The notes under the pieces: model-generated | What the model was told of the DNA's origin: nothing | The model's database searches: none | What the model saw: the letters and a program-made list of their open reading frames with translations, nothing else | Shown: positions 9,996-20,186 of the stretch, one piece after another | How the letters are laid out: the number at the start of each line of letters is the position of its first letter | How positions within the stretch are numbered: the first letter of the stretch is position 1 | NCBI GenBank assembly: GCA_028864905.1 | Contig: JAGWLP010000004.1 | Span: 1-48,027 of the forward strand | Source of the DNA: Gammaproteobacteria bacterium | GTDB taxonomy: Bacteria; Pseudomonadota; Gammaproteobacteria; Natronospirales; REEB76 | DNA: 48,027 nucleotides | Direction: 5' to 3' | Translations under genes and position numbers: made by a program

Positions 9996-10738
9996 GCTGG
10001 CGCTCCGGTCGCTGGTGGCTGGCCGGCATCGTTGCGTATCTGGTATTTCTGCTGGCCACATTGCCGGCTGGCTATGTCGTCGGGTGGTTGCACAAACGTG
10101 TGCCGGATCTCCGGCTCGCGGGAGTACAGGGCAGCGTGTGGGCGGGATCCGCTCAGGACATCGCATGGCAAGGTCAATCCTGGGGTCTGCTGCGCTGGCG
10201 CTTTGACTGGGCGGCGTTGTTTGCCGGCCATGTGGGCTTTTTTCTCTTTCTCAACGCCCCCGATCTGGTACTTCAGGCCCGGGTTGCGGGCAACCGCAGC
10301 AGATTACTGCTCGAGGATGTGGTCGGCCACCTCCCCGTTAACCAGGTGGTGCATTGGCTGCCGCTGCCGTCCGGAAGTGTTGCGGGCCAGATTAATATAA
10401 GGATGCAGCGCATGATTCTGATAAACGCGCGCCCCAGCGCAGCCGACGGCATGATCAACCTGACCGGCCTGAGTTTGAGCTGGCCACAGTCAGTAGTCTT
10501 GGGAGACTACGAACTGAAGCTGCAAACTCAAGGTGACGGCGTCCACGGAAGCCTGCTGGATACCTCCGGACCCTTGATAGTGCAAGGTAGCCTGCGTGTC
10601 ACACCGGATGGCGGCTACGACTTGACCGGTATCGTGGCAGCGCGTGATCCGGCCGATACCGCGTTAAACAATCTGCTGCAGTATCTTCCCGGCAACCAGG
10701 GCGGAAAACATACCTTCAATATCAATGGCAAATGGTAA
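9992..10738 (+). CDS. gspN: Type II secretion GspN
   Basis: Position; N-terminal TM then GSVWAGSAQDIAWQGQSWGLLRWRFD...; GTG start overlapping gspM stop. Confidence 0.8.
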   Translation: MSWRSGRWWLAGIVAYLVFLLATLPAGYVVGWLHKRVPDLRLAGVQGSVWAGSAQDIAWQGQSWGLLRWRFDWAALFAGHVGFFLFLNAPDLVLQARVAGNRSRLLLEDVVGHLPVNQVVHWLPLPSGSVAGQINIRMQRMILINARPSAADGMINLTGLSLSWPQSVVLGDYELKLQTQGDGVHGSLLDTSGPLIVQGSLRVTPDGGYDLTGIVAARDPADTALNNLLQYLPGNQGGKHTFNINGKW

Positions 10739-10868
10739 AAATGGTTGTCAATTCTTATGGATATCAGTGGCTTATGGGGATATACGAGATAAAAGCTGAT
10801 ATTATTTGGCTGCCAGAGGTGGAGTCGCCGAACGGCTTGGGCCGTTTAGCGCTGGGAGCGCCCCATCC

Positions 10869-13800
10869 ATGAAACCCGAAAATGCCATGCACCTGTCCCC
10901 GGCCGGCGCGTTTCACGCGCTGACCGAGCAGTTGGCGGGGGTCACAGGCGAGGACTTCACCCGGGAGGTGGTGCGGCGTTTGGCATTTTCACTGGATGTC
11001 GAATACGCCTTTGTAAGCGTGCGCCAGCCGCCTGACAATCCCAAATTGCGCATCGTCTCCGCCTGGCATGTCAATCGCGCGGAGTCAGGCAGCGAATTCG
11101 CCATGGAGGGGACGCCGGCGGCGCGCGCGCTGGCTGAATCCGAGGTGTGGCACGAAGACGAGGTCAGCAGCCTCTATCCCAAAGACCGGTGGCTGCGCAA
11201 ACACGGTGTGCGCGCATACTGTGCCGTGGCCATTCGTGATGTAGACGGCCACGCAATCGGGCACCTGGGCGTCATGTCGCGTCAGCCGCTGCAGGCGGAC
11301 ACCGAGTTAATCTCCGTTCTGCGCGCTCTGGCGATGCGCGCTGCGGCGGAATTGCGCCGGCAGCGTCTGGAGGAAATCCAACGCCTGACCGCGGCGAAGT
11401 TGGGCAGCCTGTTCCGCATGACGTCGGACATCATCGGTGCTGCAGGGCTGCAGGATTTCCAGATTACCGACATCAGCCCCTCCGTGGAGCACGTGCTCGG
11501 CTACAGCCCGGCTGCGTTGATAGGTCAAAGCCTGTTGCACACGGAGTTATTCGAAAATTCGCAGCTGGGCAGCGCATTTTTTCAGGAGCTGAAGGCCGGT
11601 GGCCATATTGTGAACCGCAAAGTCGCCTTGCATGCGAGCAACGGTTCGGTGCGGCACGCCAGGTTATCGGTGGAAGTCGGTGAATTCGGCGGGACGCGTC
11701 ACATCCTGTTCAGCCTTGTGGACGTAACCGATTCGCAGGCGGCTCTGGGCCACGTTCAAAACCTCAACGCCACCGTCGATGCACTGTTCAGCACTGCACA
11801 GGATGCGATTTTTATCTGCACCTATCCACTGGCAAATCCCGCAGAGTGCAAATTTGTGCAGGTCAACGATATCGCCTGCGAGTGGCTGGGTTACACCCGC
11901 AGCGAACTGCTGCAATCAACCTGCGTCCAGGTTCTGGATGCCAGTGACCTCAACAAGCTCCAAACCGGAGCGCAGCGCCAGCGGCTCAAATCTGAGCCGA
12001 TGCACTTCCGCAGCAAGGCTGGAAATGCACTTCCCTGCGAAGTACACGCCAGATTGTTTGGTGAGGGCAATGAACGCGTGTTGTTGCTGCGGTGTCAGCA
12101 CCGGGCGCAAAATGCCGAGTCCCCTGGTGCACAGCGGGAACTCGAGCACAAATATCAGGATTTTTTTGACAACGCCAGTGATGGTATTTATCGATCCACC
12201 CCCGAGGGCTTGATTGTCAGCGCCAATCCCGCACTGGCGCGCATTCTCGGCTACGACAATCCGCAGGAATTAGTCGCGGACAAGCTGAACATTGCCGCGC
12301 GGATTTATGCGCACACTGAGCAGCGCGCCGAGCTTTTGCGGCGCATCGAGGAGCACGGGCAATATTCTGCGCAGGAATTCCAGATATTCCGGAAGGATGG
12401 CACAACGATCTGGGTGTGTGACAACTCGCGCGCGGTCAAGGACGCACGCGGGCGCACCCTGTATTTCGAGGGCACCCTGCAGAATATCACCGGCCGCAAG
12501 CGCGCCGAGGAGGCTCTGCTGCGTTCAGAAGAAAAGTATCGGTTGCTGGTGGACATGAGCCAGGACGGCGTATTTCTCAGCCAGGCCGGCAAGCTGGTGT
12601 ACGTGAACCGCGCGTTTGCGCAAATGCTTGGGTATCGCTCCGAAGACATGCATGGCATGCCGCTCAGCGAGGTGATCGTCTCGGCGAACGACGGGTTGGC
12701 TGAAAAAATTGCCGCGGATTCGGTTGATGAGCATTATCTGGACCCCCACGAAATGCACTTGCGCGGCAAGCCCGGCATGCCGCGCATCACCGCGTCGGTT
12801 GCCGTAAGCCGGATTTTCTGGCGCGGTCGCCCCGCGGTCATGGGCACGGCGCGCGACGTCACCGAACGCAAGAAAGTCGAGCAGGATCTGGTTCACAGTG
12901 CCTACCACGATGCACTCACGGGGCTGCCAAACCGCAGCTTTTTCATGGATCGCCTGCGCCAGGCCGTGGCCTCGGATAATTCCGCCGGATCCGCCCGATT
13001 CGCGCTGTTATTTCTCGATCTTGACCGCTTCAAACTGATAAACGACAGTCTGGGCCACAGCTTTGGGGATCGTCTGCTCACGGCCATCACCAAGCGCCTG
13101 CGTACCTGTCTGCGACCCGCGGATCTCATGGCCCGGTATGGCGGCGATGAATTCACGATCCTGCTCGAGCATATACAGGCCCTGGACGAAGCCACGGCGG
13201 TGGCGGAACGCATTCATGAGGAGCTGGCGCGGGCCTTCAATGTCGGCGGCCGCGACGTATTTACCACTGCCAGCATCGGTATCGTTACCAGCGCGCCCCA
13301 CTATCGGCACCCGGATGAATTGCTGCGCGACGCGGACACCGCCATGTACCGCGCCAAAGCCGCCGGCAAGGCGGGCTACGTGGTTTTTGATGAGGCCATG
13401 CACCAGCATGTCAAGGCCAATCTCAAGCTCGAAACCGAGTTGCGCCACGCGTTGCAGCGCAATGAATTTCGCGTGTACTTTCAGCCGATCCTCGATCTTG
13501 CCAGCGGGCGCCTCACCGGTTTCGAGGCCTTGGTGCGCTGGGCGCACCCCGAGCGCGGTCTGGTGGCGCCCGATCAGTTCCTGGCGGTTGCTGAAGAAAC
13601 CGGGCTGATTATTCCGCTCGGCTGGTGGGTAATTGAAACTGCATGTGCGCACTTGTCCCAGTGGCGCAAGCGCCACCAGCATCTGGGTGACAAATTCACG
13701 GTGAGCGTGAACATTGCGAATCGCCAGTTTGCCCATTGGTTGTTGCCGCAACGTGTGGCGCGCGTGCTGGACATGACCGGCATTCCCGCCAATACCTTGT

Positions 13801-14207
13801 GCCTGGAAATTACCGAGACGGTATTCATGGATAATCCGGAGCTGGCTGCCGAAACCATCAGCCGCCTGCGCGCCATAGGGGTTAATTTGCAAATGGACGA
13901 TTTCGGCACCGGTTATTCATCTCTCAGCGCCTTGCGTACATTCAAGCTGGATACACTCAAGATTGATCGCTCATTCATCGCCGGCATAGAAAAGAACCGC
14001 AGTGACCGCGCGATCGTCCGCACCATTACCGTGCTGGCGGCGGACTTGGGGATGGATGTGGTTGCCGAAGGCATCGAAACCGCGAGACAGCTTGAACTCC
14101 TGCGTGCGCTTGGTTGTCGGCGTGGCCAGGGCTATTATTTTTCCAAGCCATTGGCTGTCAATGAAGTGGACCGCTACCTGGCGGCATTGAAACCGATCAA
14201 CGCCTGA
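10869..14207 (+). CDS. GAF-PAS(multiple)-GGDEF-EAL bifunctional c-di-GMP protein
   Basis: RYGGDEFTILLEH preceded by RPAD (RxxD I-site spacing), GFEALVRWAHP, CLEITETVFMDN, DDFGTGYSSL, DTLKIDRSFI, VVAEGIET; PAS-like repeats (ENITGRK/DVTERKK). Confidence 0.93.
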   Translation: MKPENAMHLSPAGAFHALTEQLAGVTGEDFTREVVRRLAFSLDVEYAFVSVRQPPDNPKLRIVSAWHVNRAESGSEFAMEGTPAARALAESEVWHEDEVSSLYPKDRWLRKHGVRAYCAVAIRDVDGHAIGHLGVMSRQPLQADTELISVLRALAMRAAAELRRQRLEEIQRLTAAKLGSLFRMTSDIIGAAGLQDFQITDISPSVEHVLGYSPAALIGQSLLHTELFENSQLGSAFFQELKAGGHIVNRKVALHASNGSVRHARLSVEVGEFGGTRHILFSLVDVTDSQAALGHVQNLNATVDALFSTAQDAIFICTYPLANPAECKFVQVNDIACEWLGYTRSELLQSTCVQVLDASDLNKLQTGAQRQRLKSEPMHFRSKAGNALPCEVHARLFGEGNERVLLLRCQHRAQNAESPGAQRELEHKYQDFFDNASDGIYRSTPEGLIVSANPALARILGYDNPQELVADKLNIAARIYAHTEQRAELLRRIEEHGQYSAQEFQIFRKDGTTIWVCDNSRAVKDARGRTLYFEGTLQNITGRKRAEEALLRSEEKYRLLVDMSQDGVFLSQAGKLVYVNRAFAQMLGYRSEDMHGMPLSEVIVSANDGLAEKIAADSVDEHYLDPHEMHLRGKPGMPRITASVAVSRIFWRGRPAVMGTARDVTERKKVEQDLVHSAYHDALTGLPNRSFFMDRLRQAVASDNSAGSARFALLFLDLDRFKLINDSLGHSFGDRLLTAITKRLRTCLRPADLMARYGGDEFTILLEHIQALDEATAVAERIHEELARAFNVGGRDVFTTASIGIVTSAPHYRHPDELLRDADTAMYRAKAAGKAGYVVFDEAMHQHVKANLKLETELRHALQRNEFRVYFQPILDLASGRLTGFEALVRWAHPERGLVAPDQFLAVAEETGLIIPLGWWVIETACAHLSQWRKRHQHLGDKFTVSVNIANRQFAHWLLPQRVARVLDMTGIPANTLCLEITETVFMDNPELAAETISRLRAIGVNLQMDDFGTGYSSLSALRTFKLDTLKIDRSFIAGIEKNRSDRAIVRTITVLAADLGMDVVAEGIETARQLELLRALGCRRGQGYYFSKPLAVNEVDRYLAALKPINA

Positions 14208-14282
14208 ACGGGCGACATTGCTGCTGTAGTAACTTGGCTGGGCACCGGTCGGATGCGGCGATGTTTCCTGTGTTGGTGATTT

Positions 14283-14441
14283 CTACAAAACAGCGGCTAT
14301 GGCCAGCAGCCATTTGGGCCAGTGAACTCCTGCAATACCCATTGCGACCAGCACGATTACTATCACCAAGGCGAGCACAAAAATTAGCTGCGTCAAACGC
14401 AGGGAACTGAGTCGTGCTTTTTGGTCGGGATCAGATTTCAC
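14283..14441 (-). CDS. Possible small membrane protein, 52 aa (GTG start, no clear SD)
   Basis: [52 protein letters not shown]. Confidence 0.3.
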   Translation of the reverse strand: MKSDPDQKARLSSLRLTQLIFVLALVIVIVLVAMGIAGVHWPKWLLAIAAVL

Positions 14442-14631
14442 GTGATGCAGAGGATAGGAGGATCCGCTGCCGGGATTTATTGAGCTGGATGGATGAATGC
14501 CAAGCATGGCAGGATGTAGGCATGCATGAGCTTGCTCGTGAATGCGTGCAAGCTCGGCGCTTTCGGCAGCACGGCGCTGGTGGTTGGATCCGGCTGTACG
14601 ACAGCATCTTGAAGGGCATAATTTCAGGGGA

Positions 14632-14711
<80 letters not shown>

Positions 14712-14793
14712 CGTTTGAACTACAGGTGAATGCACGCGACGGTGCCATGATAACCGATACACGCACCCGGTGCCTGGAAAATGTTCTTGCGGT

Positions 14794-15150
14794 TCAGCGT
14801 TTGAGCAGCTGCAGCAGATCTTCGAGCTCGGTGCGCAGCTGATGGACAATCTGCTGGCTTTGCGATACGTCTTGACGTGCTGTGTCGCTGGAAAGCTGTT
14901 GACGCGCACCCCCGATGGTAAAACCCTGGTCATAAAGCAGGCTGCGTATCTGGCGGATGACCAACACGTCGTGGCGCTGATAGTAACGCCGGTTGCCGCG
15001 GCGCTTGACCGGCTTGAGCTGCGGAAATTCCTGTTCCCAATAGCGCAATACGTGCGGCTTTACGCCGCAAAGATCGCTGACTTCACCGATGGTGAAGTAG
15101 CGCTTGCCGGGGATGGCCGGCAGTTCGTTATTGTTCCCGGCTTCCAGCAT
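14794..15150 (-). CDS. MerR-family transcriptional regulator
   Basis: [53 protein letters not shown]. Confidence 0.9.
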   Translation of the reverse strand: MLEAGNNNELPAIPGKRYFTIGEVSDLCGVKPHVLRYWEQEFPQLKPVKRRGNRRYYQRHDVLVIRQIRSLLYDQGFTIGGARQQLSSDTARQDVSQSQQIVHQLRTELEDLLQLLKR

Positions 15151-15430
15151 AGGTTTCGACTCGCGCCTTGAGTTTTTGCCCGGGCCTGAAGGTCACCACG
15201 CGGCGTGCGCTGATGGGGATCTCCTCGCCGGTCTTGGGGTTCCGGCCGGGACGCTGGTTTTTGCTGCGCAGGTCGAAATTGCCGAAGCCTGACAGCTTTA
15301 CCTGCCTCCCCCGCGCCAAGGCTTGGCGGACTTCCTCGAAAAACAGGTCCACCAGTTCCTTCGCCTCCCGCTTGTTGAGCCCCAGCTCTTCAAACAAGGC
15401 CTCTGCCATCTCCGCCTTGGTCAGCGCCAT
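15128..15430 (-). CDS. ihfA: Integration host factor subunit alpha
   Basis: [38 protein letters not shown]...[31 protein letters not shown]; downstream of pheT. Confidence 0.95.
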   Translation of the reverse strand: MALTKAEMAEALFEELGLNKREAKELVDLFFEEVRQALARGRQVKLSGFGNFDLRSKNQRPGRNPKTGEEIPISARRVVTFRPGQKLKARVETYAGSREQ

Positions 15431-15432
15431 GC

Positions 15433-17802
15433 TCAGTCTCTTATTGTTGCACCCAGTTTATCCTGCAGCTGCCGAACTACGTGCTTGACAGTCGCATCCG
15501 CAGCCTCGTCCGTTAGAGTGCGCGAAGAGTCTTGTAAAATCAAGCTTAAAGCCACACTTTTTCGTCCAGAATCTATACCAGGGCCATGATATATGTCAAA
15601 TATGTAAACTTCAATAGGCTGGGGGGCCACGGCCTCCCGCACCAGCCCCAAAATCGTAGCGGCAGGTACCCTTTCGTCCACTACCACCGCCAGATCCCGC
15701 GACAACGAAGGAAATGGAGATATTGGCGCGAGCTTCGGCAGACGGCCATGCAGCAATGGCTCCAGGCGCAGCTCAAACAGGAGCACCGGCTGATCCAGCG
15801 TCATTTCACGGAGCAGGATTGGATGTAACGCTCCCATCCAGCCCAGATCAACGCCGTTCAGGTAGAGTTTTGCCGACTGGCCGGGGTGCAACGCAGGGTG
15901 CGGTGCTGCACTGGCTTCCAAGCGCTCCGCGGCGCCGCTCGCCACCAGCAGGGCTTCTACATCGCCTCGAAGATCGGCAAGGTCGGCCACGCGCTGCGGC
16001 AGTCCCCATTGCGCTGGATATTGGGAACCAGTTATCAATCCAGACAGAATATTTTCTTGTGTTATTTCATCATGTTGCGGAATAAAACTCATTCCGCATT
16101 CGAAAATACGCATGCGCTTTTGTTGGCGATTCAGGTTGTAACGCAACGTCTGAATCAGACCCGGCCACAGACTGCAACGCATTTCGGTCATGTCGGTGGT
16201 GATGGGGTTGGCCAGTGCAATGCCCGGGCCGCCGGTAAGCCGTTGCTGCAGCGGCCCATCTACGAAGCTGTAGGTGATGACCTCCTGGTATCCGCGGCCG
16301 GTCAGTATGTCCCGCAGTCGGGCCAACGGCAGTTGCTGCTCCGGCAATGGCAGCATGCGCTGGGTGGACGGGTAGGCAATGGCAGGTATGCGGTCATATC
16401 CGAACACCCGCCCCACCTCTTCCACCAGATCTTCTTCCCTTTCAATGTCGAAGCGGTAACTGGGTGCCCTCACCTCCCAAGTGTGCGCGCGCTTGCGTGT
16501 CCGGAATCCCAGGCGGCTCAAAATACGGCCCACTTCGCGTTCGGGAACCCTGATACCCAGCAACTGCCTCAATTTCAGTTGCCGCAAAACCAGTTTGGCT
16601 GCCGCATTTTTCCTCCCCGCAACCCTGTTCACGGGGCCCGGCTCTCCATTCGCAAAGTCCAAAAGCAGCCGGGTCGCACGCTCCAACGCACGCGTCTGGC
16701 CCGTCGGATCAACGCCGCGCGCGAACCGGTAGGCCGCATCCGTTTGCACACCCAATTTGCGCTCACGGCTGCTGATGGTCTGGGGCGGGAAAAAAGCGGC
16801 TTCCAGATAGATATCTCTCGTATCCACCTGCACGCTCGACGCCGTTCCGCCCATGATTCCGCCCACGCCCAACGGACGCTTGCTGTCGGCGATGACCAAC
16901 ATGTCCGGCTCCAGAGTGTGCGTGTTTCCATCTAGAAGCTGCAGTGACTCACCGGCCCTGGCCATGCGCACCACAATGCCTCCTGACAGCTGCTTCAAAT
17001 CGTAGGCATGCATGGGTTGTCCCAGTTCCAGCATGACGTATTGGGTTACGTCCACCACCGGGTGCACGCAGCGTAATCCGGCGCGGCGCAGTCGCTCGCG
17101 CATCCACAACGGGGTTACGGCATCGGTACGCAAACCACGAATGATCCGCCCGGCAAATACCGGACAAGCTTCCGGTGCTGCGAGATTCACTGGCAGCGTG
17201 TCCTTGATCGTCGGCTTTACCGGCGCACACTGCGGTAGATTCAAGTCCAGATCAAAGAGCGTGCCCAGCTCGCGCGCGATGCCGAGCACGCTCAGACAGT
17301 CGCCGCGATTCGGCGTGATTTCCACTTCCAGAACTTTGTCGGCACCGCCCAACACCTGGACCAACGGCTTCCCGACGGCCGAATCCACGGGTAATTCCAC
17401 AAGGCCCGAGTGATCATCCGCAATGCCCAGCTCGCGCGCAGAACACAGCATGCCCTGGGATTCCACTCCCCGCAGCTGGCTCACGTGAACCTCGGTGCCG
17501 TCCGGCAAACGGCCGCCGTGCAGAACAACGGCCACCTTCATGCCGGTTCGGACATTGGGTGCACCGCAAACGATTTGCAGTTGCTTCCCGGCGCTGATGC
17601 GGACGTCACAAATGCTGAGTTTGCCTGCCTGAGGATGACGCGCGACCTTCAGCACCTCACCGACCACCACCTTGTCAATCGCCGGCAGCGCATCCGTAAC
17701 GGACGAGATTTCAATTCCGGCCAACGTCAGGCGCTCGGCAAGCTCCCCTGCCGTGGCCCGCGGGTTCACGAATTCACGCAGCCACTGCTCGCTGAGTTTC
17801 AT
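15433..17802 (-). CDS. pheT: Phenylalanyl-tRNA synthetase beta subunit
   Basis: [31 protein letters not shown]..., C-terminal ferredoxin-fold anticodon-binding domain. Confidence 0.97.
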   Translation of the reverse strand: MKLSEQWLREFVNPRATAGELAERLTLAGIEISSVTDALPAIDKVVVGEVLKVARHPQAGKLSICDVRISAGKQLQIVCGAPNVRTGMKVAVVLHGGRLPDGTEVHVSQLRGVESQGMLCSARELGIADDHSGLVELPVDSAVGKPLVQVLGGADKVLEVEITPNRGDCLSVLGIARELGTLFDLDLNLPQCAPVKPTIKDTLPVNLAAPEACPVFAGRIIRGLRTDAVTPLWMRERLRRAGLRCVHPVVDVTQYVMLELGQPMHAYDLKQLSGGIVVRMARAGESLQLLDGNTHTLEPDMLVIADSKRPLGVGGIMGGTASSVQVDTRDIYLEAAFFPPQTISSRERKLGVQTDAAYRFARGVDPTGQTRALERATRLLLDFANGEPGPVNRVAGRKNAAAKLVLRQLKLRQLLGIRVPEREVGRILSRLGFRTRKRAHTWEVRAPSYRFDIEREEDLVEEVGRVFGYDRIPAIAYPSTQRMLPLPEQQLPLARLRDILTGRGYQEVITYSFVDGPLQQRLTGGPGIALANPITTDMTEMRCSLWPGLIQTLRYNLNRQQKRMRIFECGMSFIPQHDEITQENILSGLITGSQYPAQWGLPQRVADLADLRGDVEALLVASGAAERLEASAAPHPALHPGQSAKLYLNGVDLGWMGALHPILLREMTLDQPVLLFELRLEPLLHGRLPKLAPISPFPSLSRDLAVVVDERVPAATILGLVREAVAPQPIEVYIFDIYHGPGIDSGRKSVALSLILQDSSRTLTDEAADATVKHVVRQLQDKLGATIRD

Positions 17803-17811
17803 GGCTGATCC

Positions 17812-18834
17812 TCAGCGGAACTGGCGCAGGAAGCGCAGGTCGTTTTCATAGTTCATGCGGATATCATTGATGCCGTAGCGCAGCATGCCCAGCCGTTCAA
17901 TGCCCACGCCGAAGGCCCAACCGCTGTAGCGCCGGGTGTCGACGCGACAGGTTTCCAACACGCTGGGATGCACCAGGCCGCAGCCCAGCACCTCCAGCCA
18001 GCCGGTCTGCTTGCAGACGCGACAGCCGGTGCCGTTGCAGAAAATGCAACTGATGTCGACCTCGGCTCCCGGCTCCACGAATGGAAAATACGAGGGACGG
18101 AACCGCAACTTGAGATCATCCTTTTCAAAGAACCTCTGCAGGAAATCGGTGAGCGTGCCGCGCAGGTGCGCCATGCTCACTCCCGCGTCGACGAGCAGAC
18201 CTTCCACCTGGTGGAACATGGGTGTATGTGTCACATCGTAGTCGTGGCGGAAGGTACGACCCGGCGCGATCACCCTGAGTGGCGCGCCGTGTTTGAGCAG
18301 CGCGCGGATCTGCACAGGTGAGGTGTGCGTGCGCAGCAGCAAAGGCCGGTCCTTCAGATAGAAGGTGTCCATCTCGGCACGCGCCGGGTGCGCCGGCTTG
18401 AAATTCAGAGCGTCGAAGTTGTGGAATTCGTCCTCAATTTCCGGCCCTTCTTCCACGCGGAAGCCGAGGCTGGTGAACAGCGCTTGTACGCGTTCCAGGA
18501 TGCGGGTCACGGGATGCAAACCGCCGGGGTCCTGGCCGCGCCCGGGCAGGGTCACATCCACGGCATCGGAGGCCAGTTGCTTCGCCAGGGCGCGCTGCTC
18601 CAGCTCATGGCGGTGCGCGTCCAACAGCTCGGTAATCGCCTGCTTGGCCCGATTGACATGCTGACCGGCCGCAGGGCGTTCCATGGCCGGCAGGCTGCCC
18701 AGTGCTTTCAGTTGTTCGGTGAGTACGCCCTTCTTGCCGAGGTAGTGCACGCGCACCTCGTCCAGCGCCGCGAGCGATTCGCTGGCGGCGGCGCGCACGT
18801 GTGCTTCCTGGATCAGCTGATCGAGTTCAAGCAC
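17812..18834 (-). CDS. pheS: Phenylalanyl-tRNA synthetase alpha subunit (GTG start)
   Basis: [18 protein letters not shown]...[19 protein letters not shown]...[19 protein letters not shown]...[18 protein letters not shown]. Confidence 0.96.
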   Translation of the reverse strand: MLELDQLIQEAHVRAAASESLAALDEVRVHYLGKKGVLTEQLKALGSLPAMERPAAGQHVNRAKQAITELLDAHRHELEQRALAKQLASDAVDVTLPGRGQDPGGLHPVTRILERVQALFTSLGFRVEEGPEIEDEFHNFDALNFKPAHPARAEMDTFYLKDRPLLLRTHTSPVQIRALLKHGAPLRVIAPGRTFRHDYDVTHTPMFHQVEGLLVDAGVSMAHLRGTLTDFLQRFFEKDDLKLRFRPSYFPFVEPGAEVDISCIFCNGTGCRVCKQTGWLEVLGCGLVHPSVLETCRVDTRRYSGWAFGVGIERLGMLRYGINDIRMNYENDLRFLRQFR

Positions 18835-18850
18835 GGTTCTCGGTTCCCTG

Positions 18851-18923
18851 GTTCGCAAACGGGGGAAAAACCTCGCGGCCTTTCCCCTCGCTGGTTCACC
18901 GGCGGCCGCTACGGGCGGCGAAC
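18851..18923 (-). promoter_or_regulatory. Candidate structured leader between rplT and pheS
   Basis: Outer pair GTTCGC/GCGAAC (18918-18923 with 18851-18856) enclosing GGGGAAA/TTTCCCC (18881-18887 with 18862-18868) and a GCCGC/GCGGC hairpin. Confidence 0.35.
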
Positions 18924-18926
18924 AAG

Positions 18927-19283
18927 TCAGGCCAGACTTGTCTTGGCCTTTTCCACGAGCGTTGCGAAGGCTGCCTGATCGCTGACGGCAATGTCGGCGA
19001 GCAATTTGCGGTCGAGGCTGACCTGCGCACGCTTCAGTCCATGCATGAAGCGGCTGTAGGACAGGCCGTGGAGCCGTGCGGCGGCATTGATGCGCGCCAC
19101 CCACAAGGCACGGAATTCCCGTTTGCGCACGCGGCGGTCACGGAAGGCGTATTGGCCCGCCTTCATGACTGCCTGTTTGGCGGCCCTGACAGTTTTACGC
19201 CGTGCGTTGTAATAGCCCTTGGCGCGACCCAGGGTTTTCTTGTGCTTGGCGCGGCTGGTTACCGAACGTTTTACGCGAGCCAT
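18927..19283 (-). CDS. rplT: 50S ribosomal protein L20
   Basis: [68 protein letters not shown]. Confidence 0.98.
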   Translation of the reverse strand: MARVKRSVTSRAKHKKTLGRAKGYYNARRKTVRAAKQAVMKAGQYAFRDRRVRKREFRALWVARINAAARLHGLSYSRFMHGLKRAQVSLDRKLLADIAVSDQAAFATLVEKAKTSLA

Positions 19284-19298
19284 GGTGATGTTCCTCCG

Positions 19299-19496
19299 TT
19301 ATGACCAGGGCAGCATTTGCCGCACGCGCCCGTGGTCCTGCGCCACGACTGTCGTGCCGCCGCGCAACTGGCGTTTGCGCTTCGGGCTTTTCTTGGTGAG
19401 GATGTGCCGCTTGTGCGAGTGTCCGCGCTTGTATTGGCCGCTGGCGTTGGCGCGGAAGCGCTTGGCCGCAGCACGGTTGGTCTTCAACTTTGGCAT
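19299..19496 (-). CDS. rpmI: 50S ribosomal protein L35
   Basis: [46 protein letters not shown]. Confidence 0.97.
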   Translation of the reverse strand: MPKLKTNRAAAKRFRANASGQYKRGHSHKRHILTKKSPKRKRQLRGGTTVVAQDHGRVRQMLPWS

Positions 19497-19526
19497 TGCC
19501 TGAACTCCTGGGTTTTACTTTATAAA

Positions 19527-19610
19527 GTCTGGCCCCGCGTGCGCGGCGTTTTGACTGCCAGACGGCGGGGCAACCATGGCCCCGCTTTTGCTTCAGTCTC
19601 CAACGAGACT
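19527..19610 (-). promoter_or_regulatory. Structured infC-rpmI intergenic leader (three consecutive hairpins); candidate L20/L35 autoregulatory site
   Basis: AGTCTC-GTTG-GAGACT (19595-19610), GCGGGGC-CATGGTT-GCCCCGC (19565-19585), GTCTGGC...GCCAGAC (19527-19563). Confidence 0.5.
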
Positions 19611-20128
19611 TATTTCTTCCTGGGCGACAGCACCATGACCAGCTGCCTGCCCTCAAGTCTTGGATATTGCTCCACCTGTGCGGCTTCCGTGAGATCGCCG
19701 CGGATGCGCTCAATCAAGCCGGTGCCCAGTTCCTGGTGGAGCATCTCGCGCCCGCGGAACCGGATCGTGACCTTGGCCTTGTCGCCCTCCGCCAGGAAGC
19801 GCGTCAGATTGCGCAACTTGATCCGGTAGTCACCCTCGTCCGTGGTAGGCCGGAACTTCACTTCCTTTACCTGTATCTGCTTCTGCTTCTTGCGCGCGCT
19901 CTGCTGTTTCTTGTTGAGCTCGAAGAGGTACTTGCCAAAGTCCATTACCCGGCACACCGGGGGTTCAACCGCCGGCGACACCTCCACGAGATCCAGTCCG
20001 GCCTGCTCCGCGTACTGTACGGCCTCGCGAGTGAACATGATGCCGATCTGCTGGTTATCCGGGCCGATGACCCGGACCTTGGGTGCCGTGATCTCCCCGT
20101 TGCGCCGGGCGCGTTTTTCCGAACTGAT
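19610..20128 (-). CDS. infC: Translation initiation factor IF-3, probable non-canonical ATC start
   Basis: [37 protein letters not shown]...; no ATG/GTG/TTG near the conserved N-terminus; GGAGG 8 nt upstream of ATC at 20128. Confidence 0.93.
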   Translation of the reverse strand: MSSEKRARRNGEITAPKVRVIGPDNQQIGIMFTREAVQYAEQAGLDLVEVSPAVEPPVCRVMDFGKYLFELNKKQQSARKKQKQIQVKEVKFRPTTDEGDYRIKLRNLTRFLAEGDKAKVTIRFRGREMLHQELGTGLIERIRGDLTEAAQVEQYPRLEGRQLVMVLSPRKK

Positions 20129-20186
20129 TAGCCGATCCTCCAAAAATAAACCTGAACCCGCCTCATAATTGCCCTTGGGGCGGCGT

